From Litorivicinus sp. (GTDB lineage: Bacteria > Pseudomonadota > Gammaproteobacteria > Pseudomonadales > Litorivicinaceae): 44,977 nt of DNA. Of this stretch, positions 9,182-17,309 are shown piece after piece (within the stretch, counting starts at the first letter, position 1; the number at the start of each line of letters is the position of its first letter). Below the pieces are notes generated by a model that had not been told where the DNA came from, searched no databases, and worked only from the letters and a program-made list of their open reading frames with translations. The DNA is taken from NCBI GenBank assembly GCA_009886945.1, contig QXYM01000011.1:1-44977 (forward strand), read 5' to 3'. The position numbers and the translations under genes are program-made.

Positions 9182-10142
9182 CGACGATCTTCAATTGTGC
9201 GTGGAGTTCGGCAAGGTCTTGAGCCATCGGCACTTCAAACTGGACCATCTCGAGGGTTGATGGATGCTTGAGCCCAAGCAATTGCGCATGCAAAGCCTGT
9301 CTCGGGAATTGATCAATCAGATCTCGGGCAGCCACCGCCGCGCGCCCAAGACCTGGACGCCCCTGCCGATAGACAGGATCACCAACCAACGGATGCCCGA
9401 TGTGCGTCATATGCACCCGAATTTGATGCGTGCGACCTGATTCCAACTTGACTTGAACCCACGCACAATGCGCTGTGGTTTCCGTCACCCGGTAATGGGT
9501 CACCGCAGGCTTCCCGGAATACACCACTGCCATTTTCGTTCGTTGCAAGCGATGGCGGTCCATGGGCGCGTCAATCGTGCCTTCTTTGTTGGGGTGACCG
9601 TAAACCAATGCGACGTATTGGCGACTCATCGAGCGATCTTTGAGCTGTTTCACGAGATTGGCCTGTGCCTTCAAAGATCTCGCCACTGCCAACACACCAC
9701 TGGTTTCTTTATCGAGTCGATGAACAATGCCCGCTCGTGGGATTTCTTCCAATTCCGGAAATTGAGAGAGCAACGCATTCACCAAGGTTCCTGAAGGATT
9801 TCCATGACCAGGGTGCACGACAAGACCGGCGGGCTTATTCACGATGATTAAATCATGATCAACGTGCACAAGATCCAAGGGGATATTTTCTGCAGACCAG
9901 TCAATCTGAGGTTCGAGCTCCGCATTCACAACAATCTTTTCACCACCCAAGACTTTATTTTTTGGCTTTCTGGCAGCGCCATCGATTAAGATCTGCCCCT
10001 CGGTGAGCCATTGCGTTAAACGAGCACGTGAGTAATCCGGCATGAGCCGAGCCAACACCTGATCAATTCGTGACCCGGATTCCTCCAAAGGAACGTCAAA
10101 CTGTGCTTGAATATGCGTCTTGGTATATTGCCGATCGGTCAT
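9174..10142 (-). CDS. rluD: 23S rRNA pseudouridine(1911/1915/1917) synthase RluD
   Basis: RluD modifies three uridines in helix 69 of 23S rRNA and is needed for normal 50S assembly. An N-terminal S4 RNA-binding domain (SRIDQVLARLMPDYSRARLTQWL...GQILIDG) precedes the RluA-family catalytic domain, which carries the catalytic Asp in GIVHRLDKETSGVLAVA and the helix-69 enzyme signature GRTHQIRVHMTHIGHPLVGDPVY. I chose the ATG at 10142 (322 residues); the ATG at 10154 is equally possible (326 residues). The frame stays open further upstream, but that would run into the oppositely oriented bamD. The 16-28 bp gap to bamD means its promoter must lie inside bamD coding sequence. Confidence 0.95.
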   Translation of the reverse strand: MTDRQYTKTHIQAQFDVPLEESGSRIDQVLARLMPDYSRARLTQWLTEGQILIDGAARKPKNKVLGGEKIVVNAELEPQIDWSAENIPLDLVHVDHDLIIVNKPAGLVVHPGHGNPSGTLVNALLSQFPELEEIPRAGIVHRLDKETSGVLAVARSLKAQANLVKQLKDRSMSRQYVALVYGHPNKEGTIDAPMDRHRLQRTKMAVVYSGKPAVTHYRVTETTAHCAWVQVKLESGRTHQIRVHMTHIGHPLVGDPVYRQGRPGLGRAAVAARDLIDQFPRQALHAQLLGLKHPSTLEMVQFEVPMAQDLAELHAQLKIVDV

Positions 10143-10170
10143 TTGTCGATTCATCGAAACAAGGAATTCC

Positions 10171-11142
10171 ATGATAACCCGGACCCTTAGCTTCCTGCTC
10201 ATTTGTGTTGTACTTACCGCCTGTTCGCTATTTGATCCAGACGCCAATTTAAAAAGCGAGCGGCAATTGTGGGAAGAAGCACAAGGCCACATGGATGGCA
10301 GTCGGTACCTTGAAGCCATCACTTCACTGGAAGAACTCGATCGTCGCTTTCCCTTCGGTCAATATGCCGATGGCACCCAACTGGACTTAGTCTACGCCTA
10401 TTTTAAATCATCAAAATATGAGCTCGCACGACTGACAGCAGATCGGTTTATTCGCTTAAATCCTGATCATCCAGAGGCCGACTATGCGCAATACATGAAA
10501 GGTCTGTCATCCTATGCATCTAATGATTCCATGGTCTCCAGATATCTTCCTGGCGATGAAACCGGTCGCGATATCGGTGGTGCGCGCGACGCGATTGATG
10601 ATTTCAAACAACTGCTTGAGCGTTATCCAGACAGCGAATTTGCTGAAGACGCCACACTGCGTCTGATCTATGTGCGCAACCAGCTGGCCGAATATGAGGT
10701 GAACGTCTCACGCTATTACATCCGCAAAGGTGCCTATTTAGCGGCAGCCAATCGTTCGCGCCAAGTGGTCGAGGGCTATCCGTCAACGCCTGCGGTGATT
10801 GATGCATTGATCGTGATGCATTTGTCATTCGAGGCTTTGGGCCTACCCCAAGAATCGCAAGATGCACTCTTTGTCTTGTCTGAAAACTATCCGCAGTATG
10901 TCGTTGGTGAACGCGGCGATCAGCGCTTAGCACCTGGAGTGCTTTACGAGGAAGGGGAAACGCTAACAAGTATCCTAACGCTTGGTTTTTTAGGGAGTGC
11001 CGGCGATCTCGCAGACCGCTTAGCTGCCTTTAGCCAATCCCGTCGGCTTGATACTAGTCGTCGTCCGCAAGCGACCTTACGGCCAGCAGAGGATGCACCA
11101 TCGATCGACGCCCCACGGGTTGTCGACGAAGTCTTCTTCTAA
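10171..11142 (+). CDS. bamD: outer membrane protein assembly lipoprotein BamD
   Basis: BamD is the essential lipoprotein of the BAM complex, which inserts beta-barrels into the outer membrane. A short signal peptide (MITRTLSFLLICVVLTAC) ends in a lipobox with acylated Cys18. TPR-like repeats follow, with the family stretch YLEAITSLEELDRRFPFGQYADGTQLDLVYAYFK. The 323 residues are longer than E. coli BamD, with a C-terminal tail after about residue 265 that is polar and probably disordered. The ATG at 10171 has AAGGA five bases upstream; a longer frame from 10120 would lose the N-terminal signal peptide. Its stop overlaps the nadE stop tail-to-tail by 4 nt. Confidence 0.95.
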   Translation: MITRTLSFLLICVVLTACSLFDPDANLKSERQLWEEAQGHMDGSRYLEAITSLEELDRRFPFGQYADGTQLDLVYAYFKSSKYELARLTADRFIRLNPDHPEADYAQYMKGLSSYASNDSMVSRYLPGDETGRDIGGARDAIDDFKQLLERYPDSEFAEDATLRLIYVRNQLAEYEVNVSRYYIRKGAYLAAANRSRQVVEGYPSTPAVIDALIVMHLSFEALGLPQESQDALFVLSENYPQYVVGERGDQRLAPGVLYEEGETLTSILTLGFLGSAGDLADRLAAFSQSRRLDTSRRPQATLRPAEDAPSIDAPRVVDEVFF

Positions 11143-12794
11143 AACGACCAGCGGTTTGCGATCGGATATCTCCGATCGCGACCGAAGCCTCTGACTGTGA
11201 CCCGCGGACCCACGGCTGACTGTCGACGTTTGTATTCATTGATATCCACCAAGCGACACATGCGCTTGACTTCGACCGGATCAAAACCGGCATCGATAAT
11301 CTCACTCGGCGATAGATCCGATTCGATGTACAGCGACAGCATGGTATCGAGTCGATCATAGGGCGGCAGGCTGTCAGAATCTTCCTGACCCGGAGCAAGT
11401 TCCGCTGAGGGTGGACGAACAATGACTCGCTCAGGGATCACTTCGGTCGCGCGATTCACAAAACGCGCTAAGTCATACACTCGAGTTTTCCAAACGTCTT
11501 TCAGAACAGCAAACCCACCAGCCATGTCCCCATACAGCGTCGCATAGCCAACAGCCATTTCACTTTTGTTCCCCGTTGTCAGCACCAGAGCCCCGGTTTT
11601 GTTCGACAGCGCCATCAACAAGACGCCACGACATCGGCTTTGCAGATTTTCCTCAGTGGTGTCGACCGGATGACCGTCAAAAAATGGCGCAAGCGTCTGC
11701 ATGAATTCCCGCACCATGGGTTCAATGGGAACGATCGAAAATTCACACCCGAGAATCTCGGCTTGACGTTTGGCATCAGTGACACTGATATCTGCGGTAT
11801 AGAGATAAGGCATCATCACTGCATGGACGTGATCAGCGCCCAACGCATCGACTGCAACCGCGAGCGTCAGTGCCGAATCAATTCCACCAGAAAGACCAAG
11901 GACAGCTTTGCGAAACCCTGTCTTGGAGAAGTAATCGCGAACCCCGGTGACAAGCGCTTGATACAACAACGCATCATCCGATGGCGTATTTTCCACGCGG
12001 TCACCAATCAGATGCTGGCCATCCCACACCACATCCAATTGATCTTCAGCGAAGAAGGTCGCCTGCGCGATAATCTCACCGTCGCGGTCGACCACAAGCG
12101 ACCCACCATCGAAGATCAGCTCATCCTGACCACCGACGAGATTCACATAAGCAATTGGCACCTGATTGACGCTTGCCCGATGCTTCAGATGATCGAGGCG
12201 TTCACCGAACTTACCCTCGGCAAAGGGCGATGCATTGACAACCAGAATCAAATCCACCCCGAGTCGACAGGTCGACTCAACAATATCAGGAACCCAGACG
12301 TCCTCGCACACCAGCAAACCCACACGCAACCCGTCGAGATCACAAACCATAGATTGGGTTCCGGCGACGAAATATCTCCGCTCATCAAAGACCTGATAGT
12401 TCGGCAAGGATTGCTTATGGTAGGACAAGACATGCTCGCCATTCCGATACATCAACAGACTATTCAACAATGAAGCCGGACGCGCACTATTGTTGCCAAG
12501 CGCCCAATCACTGGTCGCTACCGGCGCCGCACTGGGCGCACCAACACAGAGCGTGACATCATGACTGATCTCTTGAAGCATCAAATTCGCCGCGGCTAAT
12601 TTGTCGATCAACGCCGGACGTAATAGCAAATCCTCGGGTGGATAACCGGTTAATGCCAACTCTGGAACAACCAACATCGAAATCCCATCTGCACGTGCTT
12701 GATCCGCAGCTCGCGCAATCTTCTGCAAGTTGGCATCGAAGTCACCAACAACAGCGTCCATTTGATAAAGCCGAATACGAAAAGGTTGCGTCAT
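11139..12794 (-). CDS. nadE: glutamine-dependent NAD+ synthetase
   Basis: This enzyme amidates deamido-NAD+ in the last step of NAD synthesis, using glutamine as nitrogen donor. The N-terminal carbon-nitrogen hydrolase (glutaminase) domain has its Glu-Lys-Cys triad visible: Glu45 in VVPELALTGYP, Lys in SYHKQSLPNY and Cys in GLLVCEDVW. The C-terminal N-type ATP pyrophosphatase domain carries the P-loop GLSGGIDSAL near residue 300 and TTGNKSEMAVGYATLYGDMAGG. At 551 residues it is the bacterial two-domain form with no ammonia-only truncation. It overlaps thiO by the ATGA arrangement. In P. aeruginosa the position between bamD and thiO is held by the pilus regulators pilS/pilR. Confidence 0.96.
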   Translation of the reverse strand: MTQPFRIRLYQMDAVVGDFDANLQKIARAADQARADGISMLVVPELALTGYPPEDLLLRPALIDKLAAANLMLQEISHDVTLCVGAPSAAPVATSDWALGNNSARPASLLNSLLMYRNGEHVLSYHKQSLPNYQVFDERRYFVAGTQSMVCDLDGLRVGLLVCEDVWVPDIVESTCRLGVDLILVVNASPFAEGKFGERLDHLKHRASVNQVPIAYVNLVGGQDELIFDGGSLVVDRDGEIIAQATFFAEDQLDVVWDGQHLIGDRVENTPSDDALLYQALVTGVRDYFSKTGFRKAVLGLSGGIDSALTLAVAVDALGADHVHAVMMPYLYTADISVTDAKRQAEILGCEFSIVPIEPMVREFMQTLAPFFDGHPVDTTEENLQSRCRGVLLMALSNKTGALVLTTGNKSEMAVGYATLYGDMAGGFAVLKDVWKTRVYDLARFVNRATEVIPERVIVRPPSAELAPGQEDSDSLPPYDRLDTMLSLYIESDLSPSEIIDAGFDPVEVKRMCRLVDINEYKRRQSAVGPRVTVRGFGRDRRYPIANRWSF

Positions 12795-13885
12795 ACAGGG
12801 TTCCGAGGTTGGTAGGGTGTTGGGTCAATGATCGGTGTGCGACCCATCATCAGATCGCATAATAATCGGCTCGAGGCAGGACTCAAGACTACTCCATTTC
12901 TGAAATGACCAGAATTAACCCAGAGTTTTTCTGACATCGGGCCAATCCACGGCATCCCCTCCGGCGAGCCCGGCCGAAATCCTGCCCACTGCGCTTCGAT
13001 GTCGACCGTTGCCAACTGAGGGACTAAACGCACTGCCGAGGCATAGAGTGATTCAAAGGCATCTCGATCCGGTGTTCTCTGAAAGCCGACATCCTCAAGG
13101 GTTGATCCAAAGACGATTCGGCCATCGGCTCGAGGAATGGCATAACGACCATTTGCGAGCACGACTCGATGCACCAGATGACAGGGGCTAAATAACAACA
13201 TCTGACCCTTCATGGGTTGAATTGGACAACGGACATTCAATCCTGAGAGTAAGTGTCCGGTCCAGGCGCCGGTTGACAGCACGATACGATGCGCAGCAAT
13301 CCGCTGGCTGCCACTGAATGCCTGCGGATCATCCAAATCACCACCGAGGGACACTTCCTGATGTTCACGTAGCTCAATCTTTGGATGATCCAGACACGCC
13401 TGGCGCAGTGCCTGACCCATCCTTGGAGTTCGAACACTGGCAACTCTCGGCATCCAAAGAGGTGTCGCGTCGAGATGCACATGAGGCTCCAACACTCGCG
13501 CCTCTTGATCAGAAATCTCAACCACCGCGCGAGACAATCCTGCACCCCAGGCCAACGCCTGGTCTCGTTCGTCCGTCGCGGTCACCAACATTCCGTTTGC
13601 CGATAACTCTGAGTCAATTCCTGTGGAATCGGTTAACGAAGCGATCAAATCTGGAAACGCCTGCTGAGACCAAGTTGCCAGGGCTGTAATCGGTGGCGCA
13701 TACCGCCATGGGTAGAGTGGCGAAATGATCCCGCCTCCAGCCCAAGAGGCCTCAAGGCCAGCCCGGCCTCGATCAATCATCAGAACCTTTTGACCCGCCT
13801 CAGCCAGTTCCAAGGCCGACAACATACCCATGACGCCAGCACCAACCATGAGAATGTCGGGCGATGAAAAATTCACTTGAACCAT
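12791..13885 (-). CDS. thiO: glycine oxidase ThiO
   Basis: This FAD-dependent oxidase turns glycine into the iminoglycine needed for the thiazole ring of thiamine. The N-terminal dinucleotide fold is clear (ILMVGAGVMGMLSALELAEAG, GxGxxG at about 16-21). RAGLEASWAGGGIISPLYPW is the ThiO/DAO signature, and the C-terminal WAGFRPGSPEGMPWIGP and NSGHFRNGVVLSPASSRLLCDL close the FAD site. It has 364 residues. The ATG at 13885 has no ribosome site, and the predicted transcription start coincides with it, so a leaderless mRNA is possible. Its stop overlaps the start of nadE by ATGA, forming a thiO-nadE operon. Confidence 0.92.
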   Translation of the reverse strand: MVQVNFSSPDILMVGAGVMGMLSALELAEAGQKVLMIDRGRAGLEASWAGGGIISPLYPWRYAPPITALATWSQQAFPDLIASLTDSTGIDSELSANGMLVTATDERDQALAWGAGLSRAVVEISDQEARVLEPHVHLDATPLWMPRVASVRTPRMGQALRQACLDHPKIELREHQEVSLGGDLDDPQAFSGSQRIAAHRIVLSTGAWTGHLLSGLNVRCPIQPMKGQMLLFSPCHLVHRVVLANGRYAIPRADGRIVFGSTLEDVGFQRTPDRDAFESLYASAVRLVPQLATVDIEAQWAGFRPGSPEGMPWIGPMSEKLWVNSGHFRNGVVLSPASSRLLCDLMMGRTPIIDPTPYQPRNPV

Positions 13886-13891
13886 GAATCG

Positions 13892-13920
13892 ATTATCGCA
13901 TGCATCAGCAGTTTCGTCAG
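13892..13920 (-). promoter_or_regulatory. putative sigma-70 promoter of thiO-nadE
   Basis: On the minus strand CTGACG (13915-13920), a 17-bp spacer and GATAAT (13892-13897) match consensus at 4/6 and 5/6 positions. The expected transcription start (13884-13886) coincides with the A of the thiO ATG at 13885. Confidence 0.55.
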
Positions 13921-13939
13921 AACCAACTACACTCTCGGG

Positions 13940-14302
13940 ATGCAGATTCTTTCATTATTGACAGCACTGACAATCAGCGTGATTCTCGCGTCCCAAGCCG
14001 TGTCGACCTGGTCGACACCTCGTGATGCCTCGATCGCAAATCAAGACGTCGCACTGCTCCGTTCCGCCATCCGAGAACACATGGCCTATGCCGTGACTCA
14101 TCAACGACCAACCACCATGACACTCCCAGACACCGTCTTGGTCACACAAGTGCGCTCATTTTCTGGACATCATCTAGAAGCCTACCCGGATGGATCAGTG
14201 AGCCCAGGGCACGTTCGACTGTGCGGTCATCAAGTGGATTGGGTCTTGACGGTCTCAAGTCTCGGGCGGACTCGACTCTCCCGAGAGCCGTCGAACTGCT
14301 GA
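13940..14302 (+). CDS. FimT/GspH-like minor pseudopilin, lacking a prepilin motif
   Basis: This 120-residue protein has an N-terminal hydrophobic helix (ILSLLTALTISVILASQAV) and a C-terminal half that reads like the GspH/FimT domain: LEAYPDGSVSPGHVRLCG, then VDWVLTVSSLGRTRL, the usual last two strands. It lies where fimT lies in the P. aeruginosa minor-pilin cluster, next to thiO. The Gly(-1)/Glu(+5) prepilin peptidase motif is missing from the ATG start at 13940. A TTG start at 13877 would add a 21-residue leader ending in Gly, but with Ser at +5, and it would overlap thiO. The last 48 nt overlap the opposite-strand pilin gene. Whether it is functional is uncertain. Confidence 0.6.
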   Translation: MQILSLLTALTISVILASQAVSTWSTPRDASIANQDVALLRSAIREHMAYAVTHQRPTTMTLPDTVLVTQVRSFSGHHLEAYPDGSVSPGHVRLCGHQVDWVLTVSSLGRTRLSREPSNC

Positions 14303-14656
14303 TTGCGGCCAGCATCCTACTCGACCGGAAGCCATAACGCCGGTGGTATCAAGCTCCCAATACAGACACGGATGCGAGCGCTTTGGAGTCAATCGAAGCC
14401 GACGACAATCAGAACCACAGGTCGTGATCTCGAGTGTGTAATCAGATCCGCTTTCAAGATGATCAGGGAAGTCGTCCACCGACTGCGCCCGGCGTTTCAA
14501 CGATTCCATTTGACCCATTAACTCGCTTTGGAAATATAAGGTACTGGATCGCTCAGCTGTCTGGCCAAATAATTGAAATCCACCAATCACCATCATTGCC
14601 GCGATGGCCATAGCGATTAAGACTTCGATCAATGAGAAACCACTTTCGCGCGCCAT
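14255..14656 (-). CDS. type IV minor prepilin (PilE-like position)
   Basis: This is the only member of the local group with a canonical prepilin signal: a short basic/acidic leader MARESG, cleavage before Phe, then FSLIEVLIAMAIAAMMVIGG with Glu at +5. The mature protein is about 127 residues. It has four cysteines, three of them in a C-terminal region resembling the disulfide-bonded loop of minor pilins. The ATG at 14656 gives a 6-residue leader; an ATG at 14683 in the same frame would give 15. The start overlaps the upstream pilin gene by 28 nt. It is predicted to be processed by PilD and to prime or decorate a type IV pilus. Confidence 0.8.
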   Translation of the reverse strand: MARESGFSLIEVLIAMAIAAMMVIGGFQLFGQTAERSSTLYFQSELMGQMESLKRRAQSVDDFPDHLESGSDYTLEITTCGSDCRRLRLTPKRSHPCLYWELDTTGVMASGRVGCWPQSAVRRLSGESSPPET

Positions 14657-14973
14657 ACAACCTGCCGATCCTTGACCATCCATTGACCATTGACATTCGC
14701 CAGTTTCAAACTGACGACACGTTCTGAAACACCATCTGGGATCACATATTCAATCGGCTGCCAACCTTCCAACGGATCAGCCTCCTGAATCAGTCGATCG
14801 AGTGCGTCCCATTCCGCTTGAGACGCTGAGCGATGCTTTTGCTCCATCTGAATCACTCGATCTCTGGTCATTTCATCGGTCAGCCGGAGCACCCAGTCAC
14901 CAACCCAAAGAAACCCCAGTACCGCCATCACGATTAGCACCGCAATCAAGGCAGAGCCGGCTCTAGAACTCAT
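14629..14973 (-). CDS. PilX-like minor pseudopilin
   Basis: This small protein (114 residues) starts with MSSRAG followed by SALIAVLIVMAVLGFLWVGDWVLRL, a pilin-type N-terminal helix. Ala occupies +5 where most pilins have Glu, as is usual for PilX/GspK-type tip subunits. The rest is an amphipathic helix (RVIQMEQKHRSASQAEWDALDRLIQEAD) and a short beta region. It is shorter than P. aeruginosa PilX. It overlaps the preceding gene by 11 nt and the next by 28 nt, in the middle of a four-gene pilin operon. The call rests on the N-terminus, size and context, not on domain similarity that I can verify. Confidence 0.6.
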   Translation of the reverse strand: MSSRAGSALIAVLIVMAVLGFLWVGDWVLRLTDEMTRDRVIQMEQKHRSASQAEWDALDRLIQEADPLEGWQPIEYVIPDGVSERVVSLKLANVNGQWMVKDRQVVWRAKVVSH

Positions 14974-15472
14974 GGGTTTGCCCTGGTAATCGATGATGGC
15001 AATACACCCACTGAGGGTCAGAGAGTCCCAAACAGAATGTGTCGTTCGTCATCTCGAGTGTCAAATCACCGGTTGCGTCGAGCAGTGCTTGGTTGGACGT
15101 ATTTCCAAAGCGTTCCTGATGAACCCAGAGAGCTGATTTGTTCTGCGTTTTGCTCAGCCCGAGATACAGATAGGTCGTGGAAAACGGATGCATTAATTTT
15201 AACGCCTGCGAAGAGATCGGATGAACTTGGGACTCATGAATCGCCTGCACGAGAGTCGCCTTCGAGACCACTTCGATCCGCTGTGCCGGAACGACGACCA
15301 GTGGCAGATAAAATGTGGCAGCATCCAGATCAGCACGCTCGATCATGCCTTCGATTTCCTGAGTGCGTCGCGATGCATCGGCAACCCAGAGCGAGACCAA
15401 AATCACAACGATACCCAGACCAACGGCAATACCCACGAGATTTTCAGCTAGGAAGCCTGCTTGCTTGACCAT
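14963..15472 (-). CDS. PilW-like minor pseudopilin
   Basis: This 169-residue protein has a short leader, MVKQAG, and the hydrophobic helix FLAENLVGIAVGLGIVVILVSLWVADASRR. Glu is at +4 if cleavage follows Gly, or at +5 if cleavage follows the preceding Ala, so processing is non-standard. The LVGIAVGLGIVVIL pattern recalls PilW (LMIALVIGL-type). The C-terminal part is beta-rich, with two cysteines in DTFCLGLSDPQWVYCHH that could form a disulfide. It overlaps its upstream neighbour by 25 nt and its downstream neighbour by 11 nt, and is probably exported and assembled with the other minor pilins. Confidence 0.6.
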   Translation of the reverse strand: MVKQAGFLAENLVGIAVGLGIVVILVSLWVADASRRTQEIEGMIERADLDAATFYLPLVVVPAQRIEVVSKATLVQAIHESQVHPISSQALKLMHPFSTTYLYLGLSKTQNKSALWVHQERFGNTSNQALLDATGDLTLEMTNDTFCLGLSDPQWVYCHHRLPGQTHEF

Positions 15473-15852
15473 GTGATCTCCTCGTCAAACATCAATTCAT
15501 CATCTCGATAGAGTTGCACCGTACTGGTATAGCGATCTGTCGACACAGCAATGACGCGTAACTCAAGCCGGTAGGGAGCATCAGGAAATAGCGCAATGAT
15601 TTGATTGAGGTATTGGAAACGATCACTCGGCAAAGCAACTGCTTGGCCCCGATCAAAAAGCACCCAAGATCCCGTTTGATCCAGAGTCTGACTTAACACC
15701 AACGCCGCATTGGCCGTATCAAACATCTGAGCCTCAATCCGTCGCTCGGCCTCACGCGCCTCCAGATCCGGACCTCGGCTTAACATCACAACCAATAACA
15801 GACTGACAATCGCCAGCGCCATCAGACTGTCAGATAAAGCAAACCCACGCAT
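15448..15852 (-). CDS. PilV-like minor pseudopilin
   Basis: This 134-residue protein starts MRGFALSDSLMALAIVSLLLVVML: a 3-residue leader, cleavage before Phe, and Asp at +5 in place of the usual Glu. The helical stem (LEAREAERRIEAQMFDTANAALVL) and beta-rich C-terminus fit the PilV/FimU class of minor pilins. The ATG at 15852 has GGAGG four bases upstream. It is the first gene of the pilin block and lies 63 bp after the ispH stop in the same direction, so it may be served by read-through from the murJ-ispH operon. Confidence 0.6.
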   Translation of the reverse strand: MRGFALSDSLMALAIVSLLLVVMLSRGPDLEAREAERRIEAQMFDTANAALVLSQTLDQTGSWVLFDRGQAVALPSDRFQYLNQIIALFPDAPYRLELRVIAVSTDRYTSTVQLYRDDELMFDEEITWSSKQAS

Positions 15853-15915
15853 ACCACCTCCATGGTGGCAGTACAGCAGATGACATCCTCAATGGAGGAC
15901 TCTTGGACTTCGGTT

Positions 15916-16863
15916 CTAATCGACCGGGTGGAGTTTCAACTCCTTGGGGAGGGAAAATTGTACAGACTCGTCGACGCCTGTTTCTTGACCAATATGATCA
16001 GCGCCTAATTCTCTGAGCCGATCACAGACAGCCTGCACCACATTTTCAGGCGCAGATGCACCAGCCGTCACTGCAATGGCACTGGCTTCATCAACCCATC
16101 GTGGGTCAATTTGCTCTGGACCATCAATCAAATAGGATTGTGCACCCAACCGTTCAGCCAGCTCTTTCAATCGATTGGAATTGGACGAATTTGGAGAGCC
16201 AACCACTAAGACGAGATCGTTATCAAAAGCCAACCGCTTAACGGCATCCTGACGATTTTGCGTGGCGTAGCAGATATCGTCTTTCCGCGGCCCCTGAATA
16301 TCGGGGAAACGCTGTCTAAGAATATCAATGATGCGGGCCGTATCATCCATCGAGAGGGTGGTCTGCGTGACAAAGGATGCGGTTTTTGGGTCGGCGATAT
16401 CGACCGTCCAGGCATCATCCTCATCTTCGACCAACTTCATGACGCCACCACGGGAGGTGTCAAATTGGCCCATGGTACCCTCAACCTCAGGGTGACCTGC
16501 ATGGCCAATTAAAATGCATTCGCGGCCCTCTCTCGAAAACTTAATCACCTCCATATGCACCTTTGTCACCAGAGGACAGGTGGCGTCAAAGACTTTTAAT
16601 TTCCGTCGTTTTGCTTCGTTCTGGACCGCTCGTGAAACACCGTGGGCGGAAAAAATGACAATGGTGTCATCGGGAACTTCATCAAGCTCATCGACAAAGA
16701 TGGCGCCCCGGGATTTTAAGTCATCCACAACGGTTTTGTTGTGCACCACTTCATGGCGCACGTACACCGGAGCACCGAAAACCTCCAGCGCTCGATTGAC
16801 AATATCAATGGCACGGTCAACACCGGCACAAAAGCCGCGTGGATTCGCCAGTGTGACTTGCAT
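15916..16863 (-). CDS. ispH: 4-hydroxy-3-methylbut-2-enyl diphosphate reductase
   Basis: IspH is the last enzyme of the MEP isoprenoid pathway, an iron-sulfur protein making IPP and DMAPP. The three cluster cysteines are visible in [14 protein letters not shown] (Cys13 from this start), [14 protein letters not shown] and [13 protein letters not shown]. Substrate-binding motifs [25 protein letters not shown] and [12 protein letters not shown] are also present. It has 315 residues. The ATG at 16863 overlaps the fkpB stop (TGATG); a TTG three bases earlier is less likely. The fkpB-ispH pairing is conserved in gammaproteobacteria. Confidence 0.97.
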   Translation of the reverse strand: MQVTLANPRGFCAGVDRAIDIVNRALEVFGAPVYVRHEVVHNKTVVDDLKSRGAIFVDELDEVPDDTIVIFSAHGVSRAVQNEAKRRKLKVFDATCPLVTKVHMEVIKFSREGRECILIGHAGHPEVEGTMGQFDTSRGGVMKLVEDEDDAWTVDIADPKTASFVTQTTLSMDDTARIIDILRQRFPDIQGPRKDDICYATQNRQDAVKRLAFDNDLVLVVGSPNSSNSNRLKELAERLGAQSYLIDGPEQIDPRWVDEASAIAVTAGASAPENVVQAVCDRLRELGADHIGQETGVDESVQFSLPKELKLHPVD

Positions 16864-17309
16864 CAATGCATCTCCGCCGGTACGACTGAGAGAATTTCGA
16901 CTTCGAACTCCAAATCACGTCCGGCCAACGGATGATTAAAATCCACCGTCACCATCTGTTCTTCAATTGCTGAGACCACTCCAGGCAACTCTGATTTGGC
17001 TTTATCCTGAAAGCTGACAACCAAGCCTTCGGACAATTCAACAGATGGATCAAATTGATCTCGAGAGATTTTTTGAACATTTGATGGGTTATGTTGGCCA
17101 AACCCATCTTTCGGTGCGATGCGCTCCACTTTTTTGTCCCCGGCTTTCATGCCGAAGATCACCGCCTCAAATGCGTCGGGAAGATTGCCATCACCAAGAA
17201 CCAGCTTGGCTGGCTTTTTCTCAAATGTGGAATCCACCAACTCGCCGGTATCGGCAAGGCGTAACGCGAAATGCAATTCAACTTTGCAGTTTGGGCCGAT
17301 GTCGAGCAT
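16863..17309 (-). CDS. fkpB: FKBP-type peptidyl-prolyl isomerase, SlpA type
   Basis: This 148-residue FKBP with an inserted flap belongs to the SlyD/SlpA group of cytoplasmic prolyl isomerase chaperones. The family start is seen ([19 protein letters not shown]), followed by [39 protein letters not shown] and the [21 protein letters not shown]-terminus that completes the FKBP half-barrel. The His-rich metal tail of SlyD is missing, which supports SlpA/FkpB. Its start lies 32 nt inside the 3' end of lspA and its stop overlaps the ispH start. Confidence 0.93.
   Translation of the reverse strand: MLDIGPNCKVELHFALRLADTGELVDSTFEKKPAKLVLGDGNLPDAFEAVIFGMKAGDKKVERIAPKDGFGQHNPSNVQKISRDQFDPSVELSEGLVVSFQDKAKSELPGVVSAIEEQMVTVDFNHPLAGRDLEFEVEILSVVPAEMH

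Noticed and set aside
9174-10322. RluD extended to position 10322 (382 residues).
   Set aside because: The extension runs antisense through the bamD signal peptide and has no similarity to the RluD N-terminus.
11640-12473. A 277-residue open frame on the plus strand inside nadE.
   Set aside because: It is antisense to a fully conserved nadE with all catalytic motifs. It has no ribosome site and a composition typical of a shadow frame.
13877-13939. A TTG start giving the FimT-like protein a 21-residue leader ending in Gly.
   Set aside because: It overlaps the thiO start, has no ribosome site, and would place Ser at +5, so it does not restore a prepilin motif. The ATG at 13940 is simpler.
15853-15915. 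CCACC/GGTGG and TCCTC/GAGGA inverted repeats between ispH and the first pilin gene, considered as a terminator.
   Set aside because: Stems are 5 bp, there is no T-run, and the GGAGG is better explained as the pilin gene's ribosome site.
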